Shown piece by piece: positions 1 through 12,200 of a DNA stretch of 64,000 bases. This DNA comes from Podocnemis expansa (lineage: Eukaryota; Chordata; Testudines; Podocnemididae), in assembly GCA_007922195.1 (NCBI GenBank), contig ML682024.1, positions 5,156,273-5,220,272 of the forward strand, in the 5' to 3' direction. The notes under the pieces were generated by a model. It did not search any database. It had not been told where the DNA came from and saw only the letters and a program-made list of their open reading frames with translations. The position numbers and the translations under genes were made by a program. Each line of letters begins with the position of its first letter. Position 1 is the stretch's first letter.

Positions 1-1480
1 TTGCCTGGAGCGCCCCCTGGTGGATACCCAGTGTGTGGGCTCCCATCCAGCCCTAGGATGCAAAATGGCTTGGGGGGGGGGTGTTTCATGGCACCCCTTC
101 CCTTAAGGTGTTGGCAGATGGTTGGGTATGTGACTGGCTAGAGGATGGGGTGGGGGGGCGTGAGAAATGGGCTGCATGCAGATGTATAGACAGATAGATG
201 TGGTCCCTGCTGTGTCACACACTGCTGCTCATAACCTCTTTGTTCCAAAATTTATAGTCTGTCAATTTTTAAAGGTTTTTTTTCCTGACTCTAACTGAAT
301 TGAAAGGCTCAGAGGGGAAGTGTGAAAATAGTGAAGAATCTCAAGGATCGTTCACATCCTGGAACCCAAATTGTTACTTTTTTCAAGATGGAAAATATTA
401 GTCGAGAGAAAAAAGGCTACTTATTCTAGTGAGTCAAGACTTTTCAGGCTTGAGAGCAAATGAAATTGGGGGGAATACAGGCAAAATATGTCAGAGTCCC
501 TTGCCGCATTACAGGGAATAACAAGGGCAAATGTCAAAGGAAATACAAAAATGCCCATGCATGGCAAGGTAAAGAAATAAATAGAAAATTTTGGATTTGG
601 GGTGGGGCCCCCTCAGGTGACAGCTGTGCGAAACAGAGGTAGAAATGAACATATGGCCTATCAGTGCGAAAAAAGTTAAAGCAAGTGGGTGAAATGGTTG
701 CCCTTGCACACCATCCATTGGAGCGGTTTGTGTCCCTGAGCAGATGAGGAAAATTGCATGCGTGAGTTTTGAAACCATGCACAAGAAAACGACAGTGTAA
801 AGGTAGCGATAGATTCAGGGATAGTTGAGATTCATGGGCCAAAGAGTGCTGCCAAAATCTGTGGTGACCAAATTGAAGTGGGACTAATTCAAAGAGAACC
901 GCTCCACTTGAGTGGCTGGATTGGCCTGACCCAGCAGAGATATGCAGTGAACTTGTAGTTCAGGAAATTCAATCAAACTGTCAATTTTAGTGAGTTGGGG
1001 GGACCAATGGGAGGCTGAGAGAAAAACTGGTGGAAAAAAGAGCAGAGGTCAGTGAAAACCACAGAGGGTTGGGGGCATCCAAAGCATAAAAAGAGCAAAA
1101 GAAAACACTTAGTTGCTTTGAGGACACCCAAAATGAGGACAAAGCCTGGAGAAGCTGTCTGAGGAAGGGGGGAAGCTGGCCAGTTTTCAGCATCAAAATC
1201 AGCATGAACAAAATGTGGCTAAAGACATGAAGGGGAAGATGGCCTGTCTGGGACCTGTGCTGAGGCTATCAGTGTGGAAACTAAAGGTCACTTCAACTCA
1301 GGGACAATGTCCCCTGCATGCAGCCAAAAATCTGGGAGGTGAAGGGTGCCAAACTCAAATGAAACCAGCTGTAGGGCTACCTGTGGGCAGAACTGAGCAG
1401 GAGACGGACAGATGAGCAAGTTGTGCTACACCTACCCCACTGCCAGTTACCTGTCTCTCTGGGGAAAACCCAGCATCCTG
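1..1480. other. Intergenic, nothing recognised
   Basis: No exon, RNA gene or named repeat could be supported here. Open frames are short, lack flanking splice signals and do not resemble known proteins. The stretch has scattered G runs and AT-richer patches near 230-450. Confidence 0.5.
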
Positions 1481-1489
1481 GCTACCACC

Positions 1490-1580
1490 CCCTCCACTCT
1501 AACCACTAGACCCTCGTCCCCTCCCAGAGCTGGGGATTGAACCCAGGCGTCCTGACTCCCATCTCCTGCTTGAACCACTG
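1490..1580 (-). repeat. tRNA-like SINE family copy, minus strand
   Basis: On the minus strand this reads as a unit with a box-A-like TCTAGTGGTTAGA and a box-B-like GGTTCAATCCC around a CTCTGGGAGGGG block. The same unit recurs about a dozen times in the window. I infer a tRNA-derived or MIR-like SINE family; I cannot name the family. Confidence 0.5.
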
Positions 1581-1844
1581 ACTCAAACTTTCTCTTTGAA
1601 GTTTATCTAGATCAGTCAGAGCAGCCACAACCAGGTCAGTTTGAGCTGAGACGCCTGATCCCAGCCCTTGACTGCCCCAAACCCTGACCCCCCTTCTCTA
1701 TATTCAGGGCAGCTTGGGGGGGGGGGCTTCAGGTGTGAGTGATGGAAACTTTCAAAACCAAACTGTGGAGGTTGCCTTTACCCCTCCCCCCCAGTCACCC
1801 CCAAGGGCACCAGAGCTCGTTAGCTGAGTGCTAATTGGGCAGAG

Positions 1845-2235
1845 ACATGGGTGGAGGGGAGGGAAGATAGATAGATAACCATCAGGATGGGTGGATAAAG
1901 GGATTGACGGACAGCTGACCGGGTGGCTAGACGGACAGACAGCTGGCCACCTGCCTGGCATAGGAATGAGTGGATGAGGGGACAGATGAATGGGCAGTTG
2001 GCATGGTGAGTGGATGGACAGAAGGATAGTGGGGTGCATGAATGCAAAGACAGCTGGATGGCATGATGGATGGACGGACAGCCGGCCGGCGTTGTGGAGG
2101 GTGGATGGATGGATGGCTGGCAGGGCGGGTGGACGGACAGACAGATAGCTAGATGGATGGACGGCCAGATGGCGCGGTGGGTGCACGGGTGGACAGTCAG
2201 CAGGATGGAGGGAAGGACAGACGGCCCCATGAGGA
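1845..2235. repeat. Degenerate (TGGA/CGGA)n array
   Basis: Imperfect tetranucleotide array of TGGATGGA and GGACGGACAG units. It produces long open frames on both strands that are repeat artefacts. Confidence 0.85.
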
Positions 2236-2384
2236 CACCAGGAGACGTCTCATGCCCCCCCCATCCACTCACCGGCTCTCCGGGCTCCCCCGGCTCTCAC
2301 GCGCCTCTTGGAATCCCGGCACCAGCTGCTGGGGGGGGGGGGACAGTTTGGCCACGCCCCCCGGTGATTGAGTGGCTCCTCCGG

Positions 2385-2510
2385 CCAATAGGGGACGAGG
2401 AGCCACCTACAGGCGATCAGATTGAAATGGGGAGGGGTCATGATGTCATGGTGGAGAAGCTTAGTCCTTGGAGGCTCAAGTATAAAGAGGGGGGGCGGGA
2501 GGACCCGGAC
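2385..2510 (+). promoter_or_regulatory. Orphan core-promoter-like module
   Basis: In one orientation there is CCAAT at 2385-2389, a CRE-like TGATGTCAT at 2441-2449 and TATAAAG at 2481-2487, with normal promoter spacing; initiation would fall near 2510. No coding exon follows directly. It lies 6.7 kb upstream of the first CFP coding exon, which begins with a splice acceptor and so needs an upstream 5' exon. It could be the CFP promoter, another transcript's promoter, or chance. Confidence 0.35.
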
Positions 2511-2660
2511 GCCTGGGTTCTCTCCTTGGCTCCGGGAGAAGAGTGGGATGTAGAGGGGATATTTTGTGGGGGGACCAGGACTCCTGGGTTCTCTCCTTGG
2601 CTCTGGGAGAGGAGTGGGGTGTAGAGGGGATATTTGGGGCAGGACTCCTGGGTTCTATTC
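2495..2660 (+). repeat. SINE-like family, two tandem partial copies
   Basis: Two successive copies of the CTCCTGGGTTCTCTCC / CTGGGAGA-GAGTGGGGT unit, starting at the orphan promoter-like module. Same family as 1490-1580, opposite orientation. Confidence 0.5.
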
Positions 2661-4470
2661 TGTTCCCTTCCCCATACAAAGCGGATTTGGCTGTGGCTCC
2701 CCCTGTTCGGGGGGGGGGGGGGCGCAGAGCTGCCAGGTTGGGTCGCTGGGGCTGGGCTGGAAACCTCCGAGTGTAAGGGGGGGACCCAGGCTGGGCCAGC
2801 AGGGGCCGCGGGTCGGGGGTGAGCCGCTCGGGGCCTGACACTCCGGAGCCAAAATAAGCTGTGTAAACGCCGGCACCTGCAGTGTCTTTGGGGCACTATC
2901 AAGGCATCCCCTGCCCCCGGCTGTGGCGGTGCCCCCCCCAACTAACTCCCGACCCACAGCCCCCTGCCAGCCCAGAGCCGCTCCGTCGTCCCCTCCATAG
3001 CCCCTCACTCCCGACCCCATTCGTTCAATCTGCTTCACTTTGGCTTTCGGGCCGGCTTGCAGCAGGGGACTGGGGCTGAGCCGGGTTTGTTCGTGTGCGC
3101 CATCTGGTGGCCATGTGCGGGACTGGCCAATACCCAGGACCGGGATCTGCTCGGGGCCCGGATCGGGGCCGGAGCCCCCTGGCCTGTAGCCCATTAGGAC
3201 GGCTGGACGGACAGAGGAGGTATATGGGGATCGATGGAGAGAGGGGTGTGCAAGAATGGACGGAGGGACAGGGGGACTTGTGGGTTGGATGGACAGAGGT
3301 AGGGTGGGGGGGAAGAGGGACAGACAGATGGGGCCATGCAGGGCAGTGGGATGTGTGGAGATGGCAACTGGCCAGCTCCACTTGGTGGCCTTTCCTGGGG
3401 GTTGTGGTCAGGTTCTGTTTGGGGCAGTGGGACCAGCTCTCCATGCCAGAGCAGCTTTGGGATGCGTGAGGCTGGCCTGCAATGGTGCACCCCAGGCCCT
3501 GCAGGGGATGAGGCCATCCACACCAGGTGCAGGCTGACCCCTGAGCTCTGGAGGCTCCATGGGTCCTTGGGACCCATGAGCTGCTGACTCACCTGTAGAA
3601 GGTGTTGTTCAGCCAGCCCCACCTGTCCTTTTTGCTGTGGGCTCCCTGCCTGCCCTCACAGTCTCCAGTCTGGCATGGAGGAACCTGGACCCTGGGACCT
3701 GTGGATGTGAACCATGCCCACATCAGCTGCCAGCACCAATCCTGGGGCAAAAACTTTCCTGTCCTCATTCCAAGGTTCAACTGACCTGCTGATGTGAGAG
3801 AAATCTGCCTGATGTGCCTGCACTGGAAGGCCAGAAGGGTTCCTCTGCTGGGATCCGTGTCCCACTTGAAGGTTGGGTCTGGGCTTGATCCACACAGGGC
3901 TTTAGGCCCAAATTTAGACACCCCCCCCCCCAGTCTCCTGCCATCTGATGCCATCAGTGCCTCCAGTCCTTCTGTGTTTCCATGACCAGTGTCCCCTCAG
4001 TGCCTGTCCTGTGGCACTTTTCATCCAGGGGGAATCTTCACCCCCTGCTCATGGTGGGGAAGAACTTCCTGATTTACAGGAGTGTGTCTGGGGTTTCCAG
4101 TGACCCGATGCCTGTGCAGTGGCTCACAGCACTGGCAGGCACCGTGCTGGTCAGCTGCAGTGATCTGAGAGTACAGCCAGATCCTTGCCTTTCCAGCCTG
4201 GCAGGTTCATGGCTGTTCAACCCCCTATTGTCCAAGGTGCCCATCTGGATCTAGATGGCCAGTGGAAAGGAGGCCAGCTTGGACTGTGGGCTGCTCAGGC
4301 TGTCCCACATGAAGAGTCTTGGGTTTCCACAGAGGCAGCGGCTGGTGCTCAACCATGCTCAACTGGAAGGGACGACTTCCTCTCTGCAAATGACAGACAG
4401 AAGAATCCCTCAACTATGGCTCCCGTAGGGAAGCAAAAAGTCACATGACCCACCATGGACAGTGGCCCTA
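2660..4470. other. Intergenic, GC-rich, nothing recognised
   Basis: Contains a GC-rich stretch (about 2680-3180), a short degenerate GGACGGACAG run (3190-3345) and unremarkable sequence after that. No exon with matching splice sites or protein similarity was seen. Confidence 0.45.
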
Positions 4471-4474
4471 CTCA

Positions 4475-5445
4475 CTCATAGGCCTGACCAACATGATTGC
4501 CTTCCCTGATGATGTGCCTGGCTCTGTGCATGTAAGGAGAGTGGTGGACGTGATAGACTTTGACTTTAGCAAAGCTTCTGATCTGGTCTCCTACAACATT
4601 CTGATCAGAAAGTTAAAGCAGTATGAGGTGGGTGAATGGACACTAAAGTGGACAAAAAGCTGGCTAGATTGTGGAGTTCAGTGGTTCATGATCAATGGCT
4701 TAATGTCTAACTGGCAGTGGGTAATGTGCAGAGTGGGCCAGTTTTGTTCAACATCTTTGTTAGTTATATGGTAGATGGGGTGGATTGCACTCTTAGCAGG
4801 TTTGCAGATGATACTAAACTGGGGGGAGTGGAAGATAAGCTGGAGAGCAGGGATAAGACATAGGGTGACCTAGACAAATTGAAGGATTAAACCAAAAGAA
4901 ATTTGATGAGGTTGAACAAGGACAAGTGCAGAGGTCTGCATTTAGGCCAGAAGAATTCCAGGCAAGGCTACAAACTGGGGACTGACTGATTGGGCAACAG
5001 TTCTGCAGGAAAGGACCTGGGAGTTACAGAGAACAAGAAGCTGGACATGAGTTACTCATGCCCTCTTATTGCCAAGAAGGCTAACTGCATGATGGGTTGC
5101 ATTAGTAGGAGTGCTGCCAGCCAATTGAGGGATGTGATTATTCCTCTCTGTTCAGTTCTGGTGAGGCTACATACTGCATCCAGTTTTGGGCCCCTCACTA
5201 AAGGAGGGAAGCCAACAAATAGGACGACAAAAATTGTCAGTGGGCTGAAGCACATGACTTATGAGGAGAGGCTGAGGGAATAGGGCTTGTTTAGTTTACA
5301 GAAGAAAAGAGCGAGGGGGGATACGATAGCAACCTTCAGCTACCTGAAGGGAGGAATCCAGGGGGGATGGAGCTGGGCTATTCTCTGTTGTGGCAGTTGA
5401 CAAAACTAGGAGCAATGGGTTGAAGTGACAGTGGGGGAGCTGCTT
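4475..5445 (+). mobile_element. CR1 LINE fragment, old, RT portion
   Basis: Conceptual translation shows the C-terminal half of a CR1-type reverse transcriptase: a DFSKA segment near 4560, FADDTKLGG near 4802, an LDMSYSC-like segment near 5040, and YEERLRE near 5260. The reading frame is broken many times and no 3' tail is preserved, so this is a 5'-truncated, long-dead copy. Confidence 0.8.
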
Positions 5446-5464
5446 GGAGTAGGGAATGCTGCTG

Positions 5465-5670
5465 GGGGGTTGTGTGGGGCAGGGTGTGTGTGTGTGTACC
5501 TGGGTGTGTTAATGTAGCTGGGGGTGTGTAGCTGTGTGTGTGCACGCATGTAGCTGGAGGTGTGTACCTGTGTGTGTAGCAGAGGGTGCGTGGGATGGGT
5601 TTGCAGCTGGTGGGGGGGTGTATAGTTGGAGGTGTGTACCTAGGTGTGTGTATAGCTGGAGGGTGTAGCG
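5465..5670. repeat. GT-rich minisatellite
   Basis: Imperfect tandem units of roughly 26 bp built on GTAGCTGGAGGTGTGTACCT. Open frames over it are repeat artefacts. Confidence 0.75.
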
Positions 5671-5684
5671 GAGCAGTAACCAAT

Positions 5685-5960
5685 GCATGTGGTACTCAGA
5701 AGTGGTTGCAAATGCCTACCTGGGCTGGGCGGCAGGTGTTTGTGGGCCCAGACCTGCGTGAGGGTCAGCCCGGACCTGTGTGAGGGGGACCCAGAAATTT
5801 AGGAGGGTCCTGGGGCCCCCCAAATTATACTTTAACCCCTGAGTAGCTGGGGTGGGTGAAGGGGGCCTGCACTGGCATGAGGGAGGTCCACCAATTTAGG
5901 AGGGTTCCAGGGGACTCCAAACTATACATTAACCCCTGACCACAGCCCCTTGAGCCGGCC
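5685..5960 (+). repeat. Interspersed repeat, unnamed family A
   Basis: A block containing AGTGGTTGCAAATGCCTACC recurs near 13,030. It is followed by two tandem sub-units sharing a TTTAGGAGGGT...AAACTATAC-type motif and ending in TTAACCCCTGA. I do not recognise the family. Confidence 0.55.
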
Positions 5961-6704
5961 CTGCTTCCCACCCACTCCATGGAGCTGATTTCACAGTGGC
6001 ACTAGGAAGTTTACTTCTTGGCTGTGGAGTAGCAGGTCCAGGGGGCATCTTCATCTACTCAATTACCCCCCCCATTGAAGTTCCCAGTCTATGCACCAAG
6101 CACCCTTGACTTCCTTGGTGGCTTGATGGCTCTCCTCTGCATTCGACCGGAGATGGGAACCCATTGCATTAGTCACAGTGGCTACGTGTGCTGCCAGCCG
6201 AGAGCATGAAGTGAAAAAACATCCCTCTCCCCTGGCTGCAAACCGATTTCTCCCCCTCTGTGAGTGACCCAGGCCTGGCTAAGGATCTAAGAACAGGTAC
6301 CCAGGGTGACCCCCCCCCCATGCAGGATTGCCACATGCATTTCATGACACCATCCGTGACCAGTATGTTTTCTTCCAACTGGCATTTAAGGCCCCGTGGG
6401 GAAGGGCTCAGGGTGAAAAACTGCGGCCTTATTCTAGGTATCATAACAAAGAGAAAACTAAGCAGTGGCTTGGTCCCCATCTGTAAGTGCTGACACAGGA
6501 GACAAATATTTGATAACGGGCTTTTCCATCCAGCAGGGGAAGGTGGAGCTGGATCTAATGGTTGCAAGTTTAAACTGGACAAATTCAGCCTGGAAATGAT
6601 GCACCAGACCAAGTCCCTCTTGGGTACCTTCTCTGCAAACAGGGCATTGATCACCCAGCTGTCACACCCTTGTGAAAACAAGACAGCCATGGCCTGGTCT
6701 GTGC

Positions 6705-7145
6705 TTCCCATCCAAGAATCATGGAAATGTGGGACTGGAAGGGAGCTCAAGGGGTCACCAAGCCCAGCCCCCTTCACTGAAGTAGAATTAAACCAACCCC
6801 TGAGAGGGGTCTGTTCAACCTGTTCTTAACATCCTCCAGTGGTGGGAATCCTGCTGCCCCTTTGGGAGCCAGTTTTGGAGCAGAGTAACCCTGCGTGAGA
6901 AAGTTTGTCCCAATTTCTAACCTCCATCTCCATGGATCCCATCTCTCCTTGCCTTGCAACCTGTGAACACAAAGACCAGAGGGTCCTTGGCTTCTTTCTA
7001 GAGGCCCTTTATGTATTTGCAGCTTCTGCAGTTGCCCCTCAGTCTTCTGTCCAGACTAAACCTGCTCAGTGTTTCAGCCTCAAGCCCTCACCTTGATTTG
7101 CTGTTTCTGGCCTCTCGCTGATTTGGCCATATCTTTTACTACAGT
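6705..7145 (-). mobile_element. CR1/L3-like LINE 3' fragment, minus strand
   Basis: The plus strand starts with a run resembling the reverse complement of a CR1 3' end (AATCATGGAAATGTGGGACT, then GGAAGGGAGCTCAAGGGGTC) and continues through CR1-like 3' sequence. It has decayed heavily. Assigned by resemblance only. Confidence 0.55.
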
Positions 7146-7149
7146 GTGG

Positions 7150-9223
7150 GGTGCCTGGCACTAGATGCAGCCCTGCCACTGAATGGAACATTGACTCCTG
7201 TGTCTTTTGACTGCCAAGGGGGCTTGCTGACTCTCCTCTCTGCCCCCCCCCCCAGCTGTTGTAGGCGTTACCAACCTCAATGGAGAACAAACACTTTGCA
7301 GGGCAATCTGGACAAGGGCCCAAGTGGGGAGAACCCACCAGCACTCTCTCTACAGTCTCCTCATGGAAGCTGGGTTGGGCCCTCAGCTGGGGTGGCTGGA
7401 GACCAGTTTGACTAGAATAACCTCCCTCTCCTTGCTTTGCAGTGGGCTTGGCCCTTTGCCTGCTTCCTTGTTTGCACAGGCACCCTGACTCCTTGCGCCT
7501 GCTGACTCAAGGAGTTTGGCTTCCCTGGAAGCCAGGCCCTTCCTCATTCCCGTTCACATGTTGCAGTGTAACCCGGGTGCTCCTGGGGAGGTTTTGAGGT
7601 GAAGGCCAGCAGGATGTAGCCCCCCCCCACTCCAATTTCTTCTCCAGACAAAAGGCCCCTGTTCGGCTGGGAGCTGGGTGTGGTCTTCTCCAAAACTGCT
7701 TCCCCCTCCCTGTTTCCAAGGGAGTGCTGGCCCAGTGGCCTCCTTGGAGGCTAAGCAGAGAATCCCTCCTCACCTGCCGCTGCCCTGGGTTCCCCCCTAC
7801 CCTTGCCACCCTGTCACCATGTGCCTGGGGTGTGTGTGTTTATCACTTGGGGGGAGTTTCCCACTTTTGTCTGTGCCCTTTATTCCTGACCACAGTCCGC
7901 TGGCAGCCCAGCCTTGGGCTGCCCGCATGACAATCTGGGTGCAGGCACCCCATGGGGAGAATGGTAGGTCTGAACCCCCAGCTGGTGGCAGACTGTGGTC
8001 TTGTGTATAAAGGTGGAGTCAGGTCTCTCACAGCAGCACCCGCAGGTGCATAGTGCTGAGGGCATGCCCCATCGGAGGTGGTGGCAACTGTTACTTTTCC
8101 CTGCAGCAGTGGCTGATGCTGTTAGGCGGGGAGGGGGCTGTGCCAACCCAGTCACTTTACACAGGCCTAAGGCAATGGAGGCATTGCCACTGAGACTTCC
8201 ACTGTGGAGATGTTGGGAAAGGGACCTGCCCCCAATGACAGGAGACCCTCCAGGAGGGAAGGACGAGGCCACAGTTAGAAAGAGGAAAGGGATTGTGTCT
8301 CACTGCCCCCCACTCCTGACATGCAGCATGCCCAGGAGTTACTGGCACTGGAACATACCCCTATTAAGGGGAATGAGTCCAATGGGGAGAACATTCAGGG
8401 CCCATCTGGCTGAGCAACGGACTCATGTGAAGTCAGAGGTTAGGTCCTTGTGGCCATTCCCTGTGTGGCCTCATCCTCAGTGAGTCCCTGGCCTGCTTAC
8501 GCCTTTATCCTGGTGGTCTTTTCCTAGGCCAGGAACAAGTTGCTTGGTTTGTCCCCTGGCCAGGAGGCTAGGGGCATGGACTGTGGGCATCATGGTGAGT
8601 AGATATCGGGGTGCCGGGTTCATGGAGGGGAGCAGCTTGAAAGCCCAGCAGGTACAATTTGGAAAGGTGAATTTGGAGGGCATCCTGCAAGGTGGGGAGG
8701 TGAATTGAAGGGGTGCCATGGAGCTGGGAGGAAAACTGGTGGGGGGGACTTTCTTTTTGTTCACAGCCACAGTGGGACAGCCCCCACAACTTACAGGGTG
8801 GGGGGAGACAGCCCCCCATTGCTGGCTAAGCTTGAGACTGCATGGTGGTATGGCAGTTCTCCCCACCCCTGTGAGCGCCAGCCCATCCAGCCCCTCCTGG
8901 ATGCAAAAAGCAGGGAGCAAAGTCTAGGGTCATAGCTGGTTTGATGAGTGGTGGTGGTGAATGAGCCAGGCAGGGGATGTAGGATAGAAATAGGTCCCCC
9001 CTGCCCCGAGGAGTTGAAAACCTGGCTCCTATGGGGAGCAGGAAGGAGACAGCCCAGGGCTCAGGGAGGACATTGGAACAACACCCCCCCCCCCAGGAGT
9101 GACAGGGGGAAGTCTTGTGGGGGGAGTGGCTGGATGGGAATCTCCTCCCCTCCTCTGCTCAGTCTGTCCCCAGGGTTCCTTGCAGCCTGAGTCTGTGCCT
9201 GCTGTTTTGTCTGTCTGTTCTAG
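7150..9223. other. Upstream flank of CFP
   Basis: No coding exon recognised. The first CFP coding exon begins just after an acceptor (TTCTAG at 9218-9223), so a non-coding CFP 5' exon and promoter must lie in this stretch or further left. I could not place them with confidence. Confidence 0.45.
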
Positions 9224-9227
9224 GCCC

Positions 9228-12200
9228 ATGGAGGGTCTCATGACACCTGCCCTGGTCTTGGCTGTCTGGCTGTGCTGGGCACTGGCTCCACATGCAGGTA
9301 CTGGCGGGGGGTGGCTCTGACCCATGTGGGGCACCCCTCCCTGTCCTTCTGTCTGTCTGGTGTCTCACCCTCTCCCTGCTGCAGGTGCCCAGGATGTGCT
9401 GTGCTATGAGCGATTTGAGGCTGGCAGCTGCAAAGATCTACTGGGTGAGGGGGTGGCTGAAGAGGACTGCTGCCTGAACCCCAGTTACGGATACCAGATT
9501 AACCCTGGGACACCCTGTCAGCCCTGCCGGTGAGTGCCCCCAAGTGCCCTCCGCTCCCACTGTCCCCCCTACAGACCTCACTTCTTCCTGAGCCATTTCC
9601 TCCTTGGCCCCATCCTATACCCCACTTCTGCCTGCCCCCATCTGCGTCTCCTCTCCCACTACTACAGTTACTGGCTGCACCCCTGTGGGTCCTACCAAGT
9701 TGATTGGTGAGTGAATCTCTGCCCCACAGATCTTGGGCCCCTTATGGCCCCACTACCTCTACAACTGTGACCCCTTTCTCCAGCCTCCAATCCTTCTAGT
9801 CTTAACCCTTGTGCTAACCCAGTTGCTGCCCAGAACCTGAGCGCACTGCTGAGATGGGCCCCTGCCTCCTTGCTTTCTTTGCAGCCCAGCTGAGTGGAGT
9901 GAATGGACGCCCTGGAGCTCCTGCTCTGTCTCCTGCGGGGAAGGGGTGCGGAGACGCAGCCAGACATGCATCGGGCATGGCCAATGCGAGGGGGCCCAGC
10001 AGCGGAAGTGGGAGACTGAAGCCTGCAGCCTCAAAGATTGCTGTCCTGGTGAGCGTCCCCGTCCCCCCCAACTGTCCTTTTCTGGTACCCCACAGCATCC
10101 CCTGCTGGAGACCCCAGTTCCCCATGTCACTCAGTCCTGCACCCCACAGTGTCACCCGTGGCCAGTGCCCCTTGTATCCCATGATGCCTCCTGCTGGAGA
10201 CACCCTGTCCCTCCCAGCCAATGTGCATGCTCTACAGTGCCCCCTGCTGGAGACACCCCTCATTCCGCAGCCTACACCCCTGCTCCACACCCCATTGTAC
10301 TTCCTGTCAAAGTCCCTTTACTCTGCTGTGCCCCCAGGTGGGACAGGCCTGGGCTGAAGAACCCGGGAGCATCTCTCTCTGATTCAGCACTTTCACTTCC
10401 TTCCTACCAGTGTTAGTGCTGCTCAACTCCCCCACTAGCTCCTTCTGGCAGGAAATGGAAACTTCCTCTGCCCTTGTGGTGGGGTGGGAAGAGGGGGTGG
10501 AGGGGCACAGGGGAAGAGGAGGGGTTGGACACCCCTGAGAGCAGGTCTTCAGGAGGGGGGATTCTGGGAAGGTGGTGAGGGCAGAATGTGTCTCAGGGGA
10601 GGAGAATCTCATAGGAGATGGAGGGGTTTGGAGTGGGGAGAGCTGGGGGGCTTGAAGGGGAAGGGAGAGGACACCCCCATCACAGTTGGTTTCTGAGGGG
10701 TCGAGGCTGGAGGGCTTTGTAGGGAGAGGGGCAGGTGGGTGTGTGGACTCAGGTGTAAGGTTGCTGGAATGGAGATGGCTGTCTCAGCCCCCTGCCCCCA
10801 TCTAGTGCTGGCTTCATTCTCCCCACAGTGATGGGGGGCTGGTCGTCCTGGAGCTCCTGGAGTTCCTGTTCCGTAACTTGTGCCCAGGGGGTGAAGCGGC
10901 GTGTCCGTAGCTGCACTGAGCCAGTGCCCATCTGTGGGGGCACCTGCCTGGGCCGTGACTCAGAGACCCTGCCTTGTGACACCCACAAGATCTGCCCCAG
11001 TGAGTGATGGGTATGGGTTGGGCTGGGCTGGAGTAGGGGCTTGGAAGGGTGGAGGGAGGAAAGGATTTGAGGATAGTTATTTTTTGACACTGTCCCAACC
11101 TGTCATCCTCCTGAGCAAACTAGGGAAAGGGGTGGGTGGGATGAGATGAAGGTGGCCACACAATTGGGTCAAAGCCTGGGCTGAAAGTGGAGTTACCCAC
11201 GGTTTGTAGTCAAGCCAGGAGGGTGAACTTAGCTGGGCCCAATAGGAGCCAGTGTCATTATCTGTTGGTGATCAGCTAAGGGACTGGAGACTGGGCTTAC
11301 CAGATCTGTGGCTGGCCCCAGACAGGCTGCTTGGGGAACCAGGGTTCAGGTTGAAAATGAGCTGGATGTATCAAAGAATCACTCTAAAATCAATCAGTGA
11401 AATTCAGTATAGGCAAAGGCAGAGAATGAGACTGAGGAAAGGGTAGGGGGTAAAAATCAAATGCACAGCTACAAAGTGGAGGTAGTGCGGTGGGGTGAAT
11501 GCAGAATGAATGGTTGGATGATTGAATGGAATAACTGACTTAAGTCCAAAGGATCGAGGGCTTTGAATGGCTCACAGACTGAATATGGGTCAACAACAGG
11601 CTACAGCTGTGAAAAAGGTTAATTCATTTGGGGTGGGGTTATCTCATTGGGGAGGTCTAATTTCATTTGGAGGGTGGGTGGTTCACCAGAAACATGAGGT
11701 AATTTGATTCACCCTGCTCAGCACTGGTGGGCCTCACCAGGAGGGCCTGGATCGCGGCATCCTGCTGCTGTAGGAGAGATGTGAAAATTGGAGAGAATCT
11801 GGGGCCAAAGCAATGAACATGCTCAATGGTTTTAGAAAACCTGACTTAGGAGGAAAGGTTAAAAATACTGGATGAGGTAGATCTGAAGAGAAGAAGAAGG
11901 AGTGGGAACCTGAGAACAGTCATTATGGATGTGAAGGGCTGTTATAAAGAGGACATAGATCAATTGTTCTCTGTGTCCACACAGGGGTTAAAGTAAGAGG
12001 GACAGCACCGGAATGCCATTCTGGGGCCCACAAATTTTAGGGGCCAGCATTCCAGACCCCCAAAAATAGAAAAATGAGGTGGAACACAGTGTTCTGGTGC
12101 ATTCTGCCTTACTTTAACTTGCTGCCTTTGATTGTGCTACCCCCCAACCCCCATGGTGCAGATGGACTCATCAGTGATGGGAAGGGAAAGAAGGCCAAGC

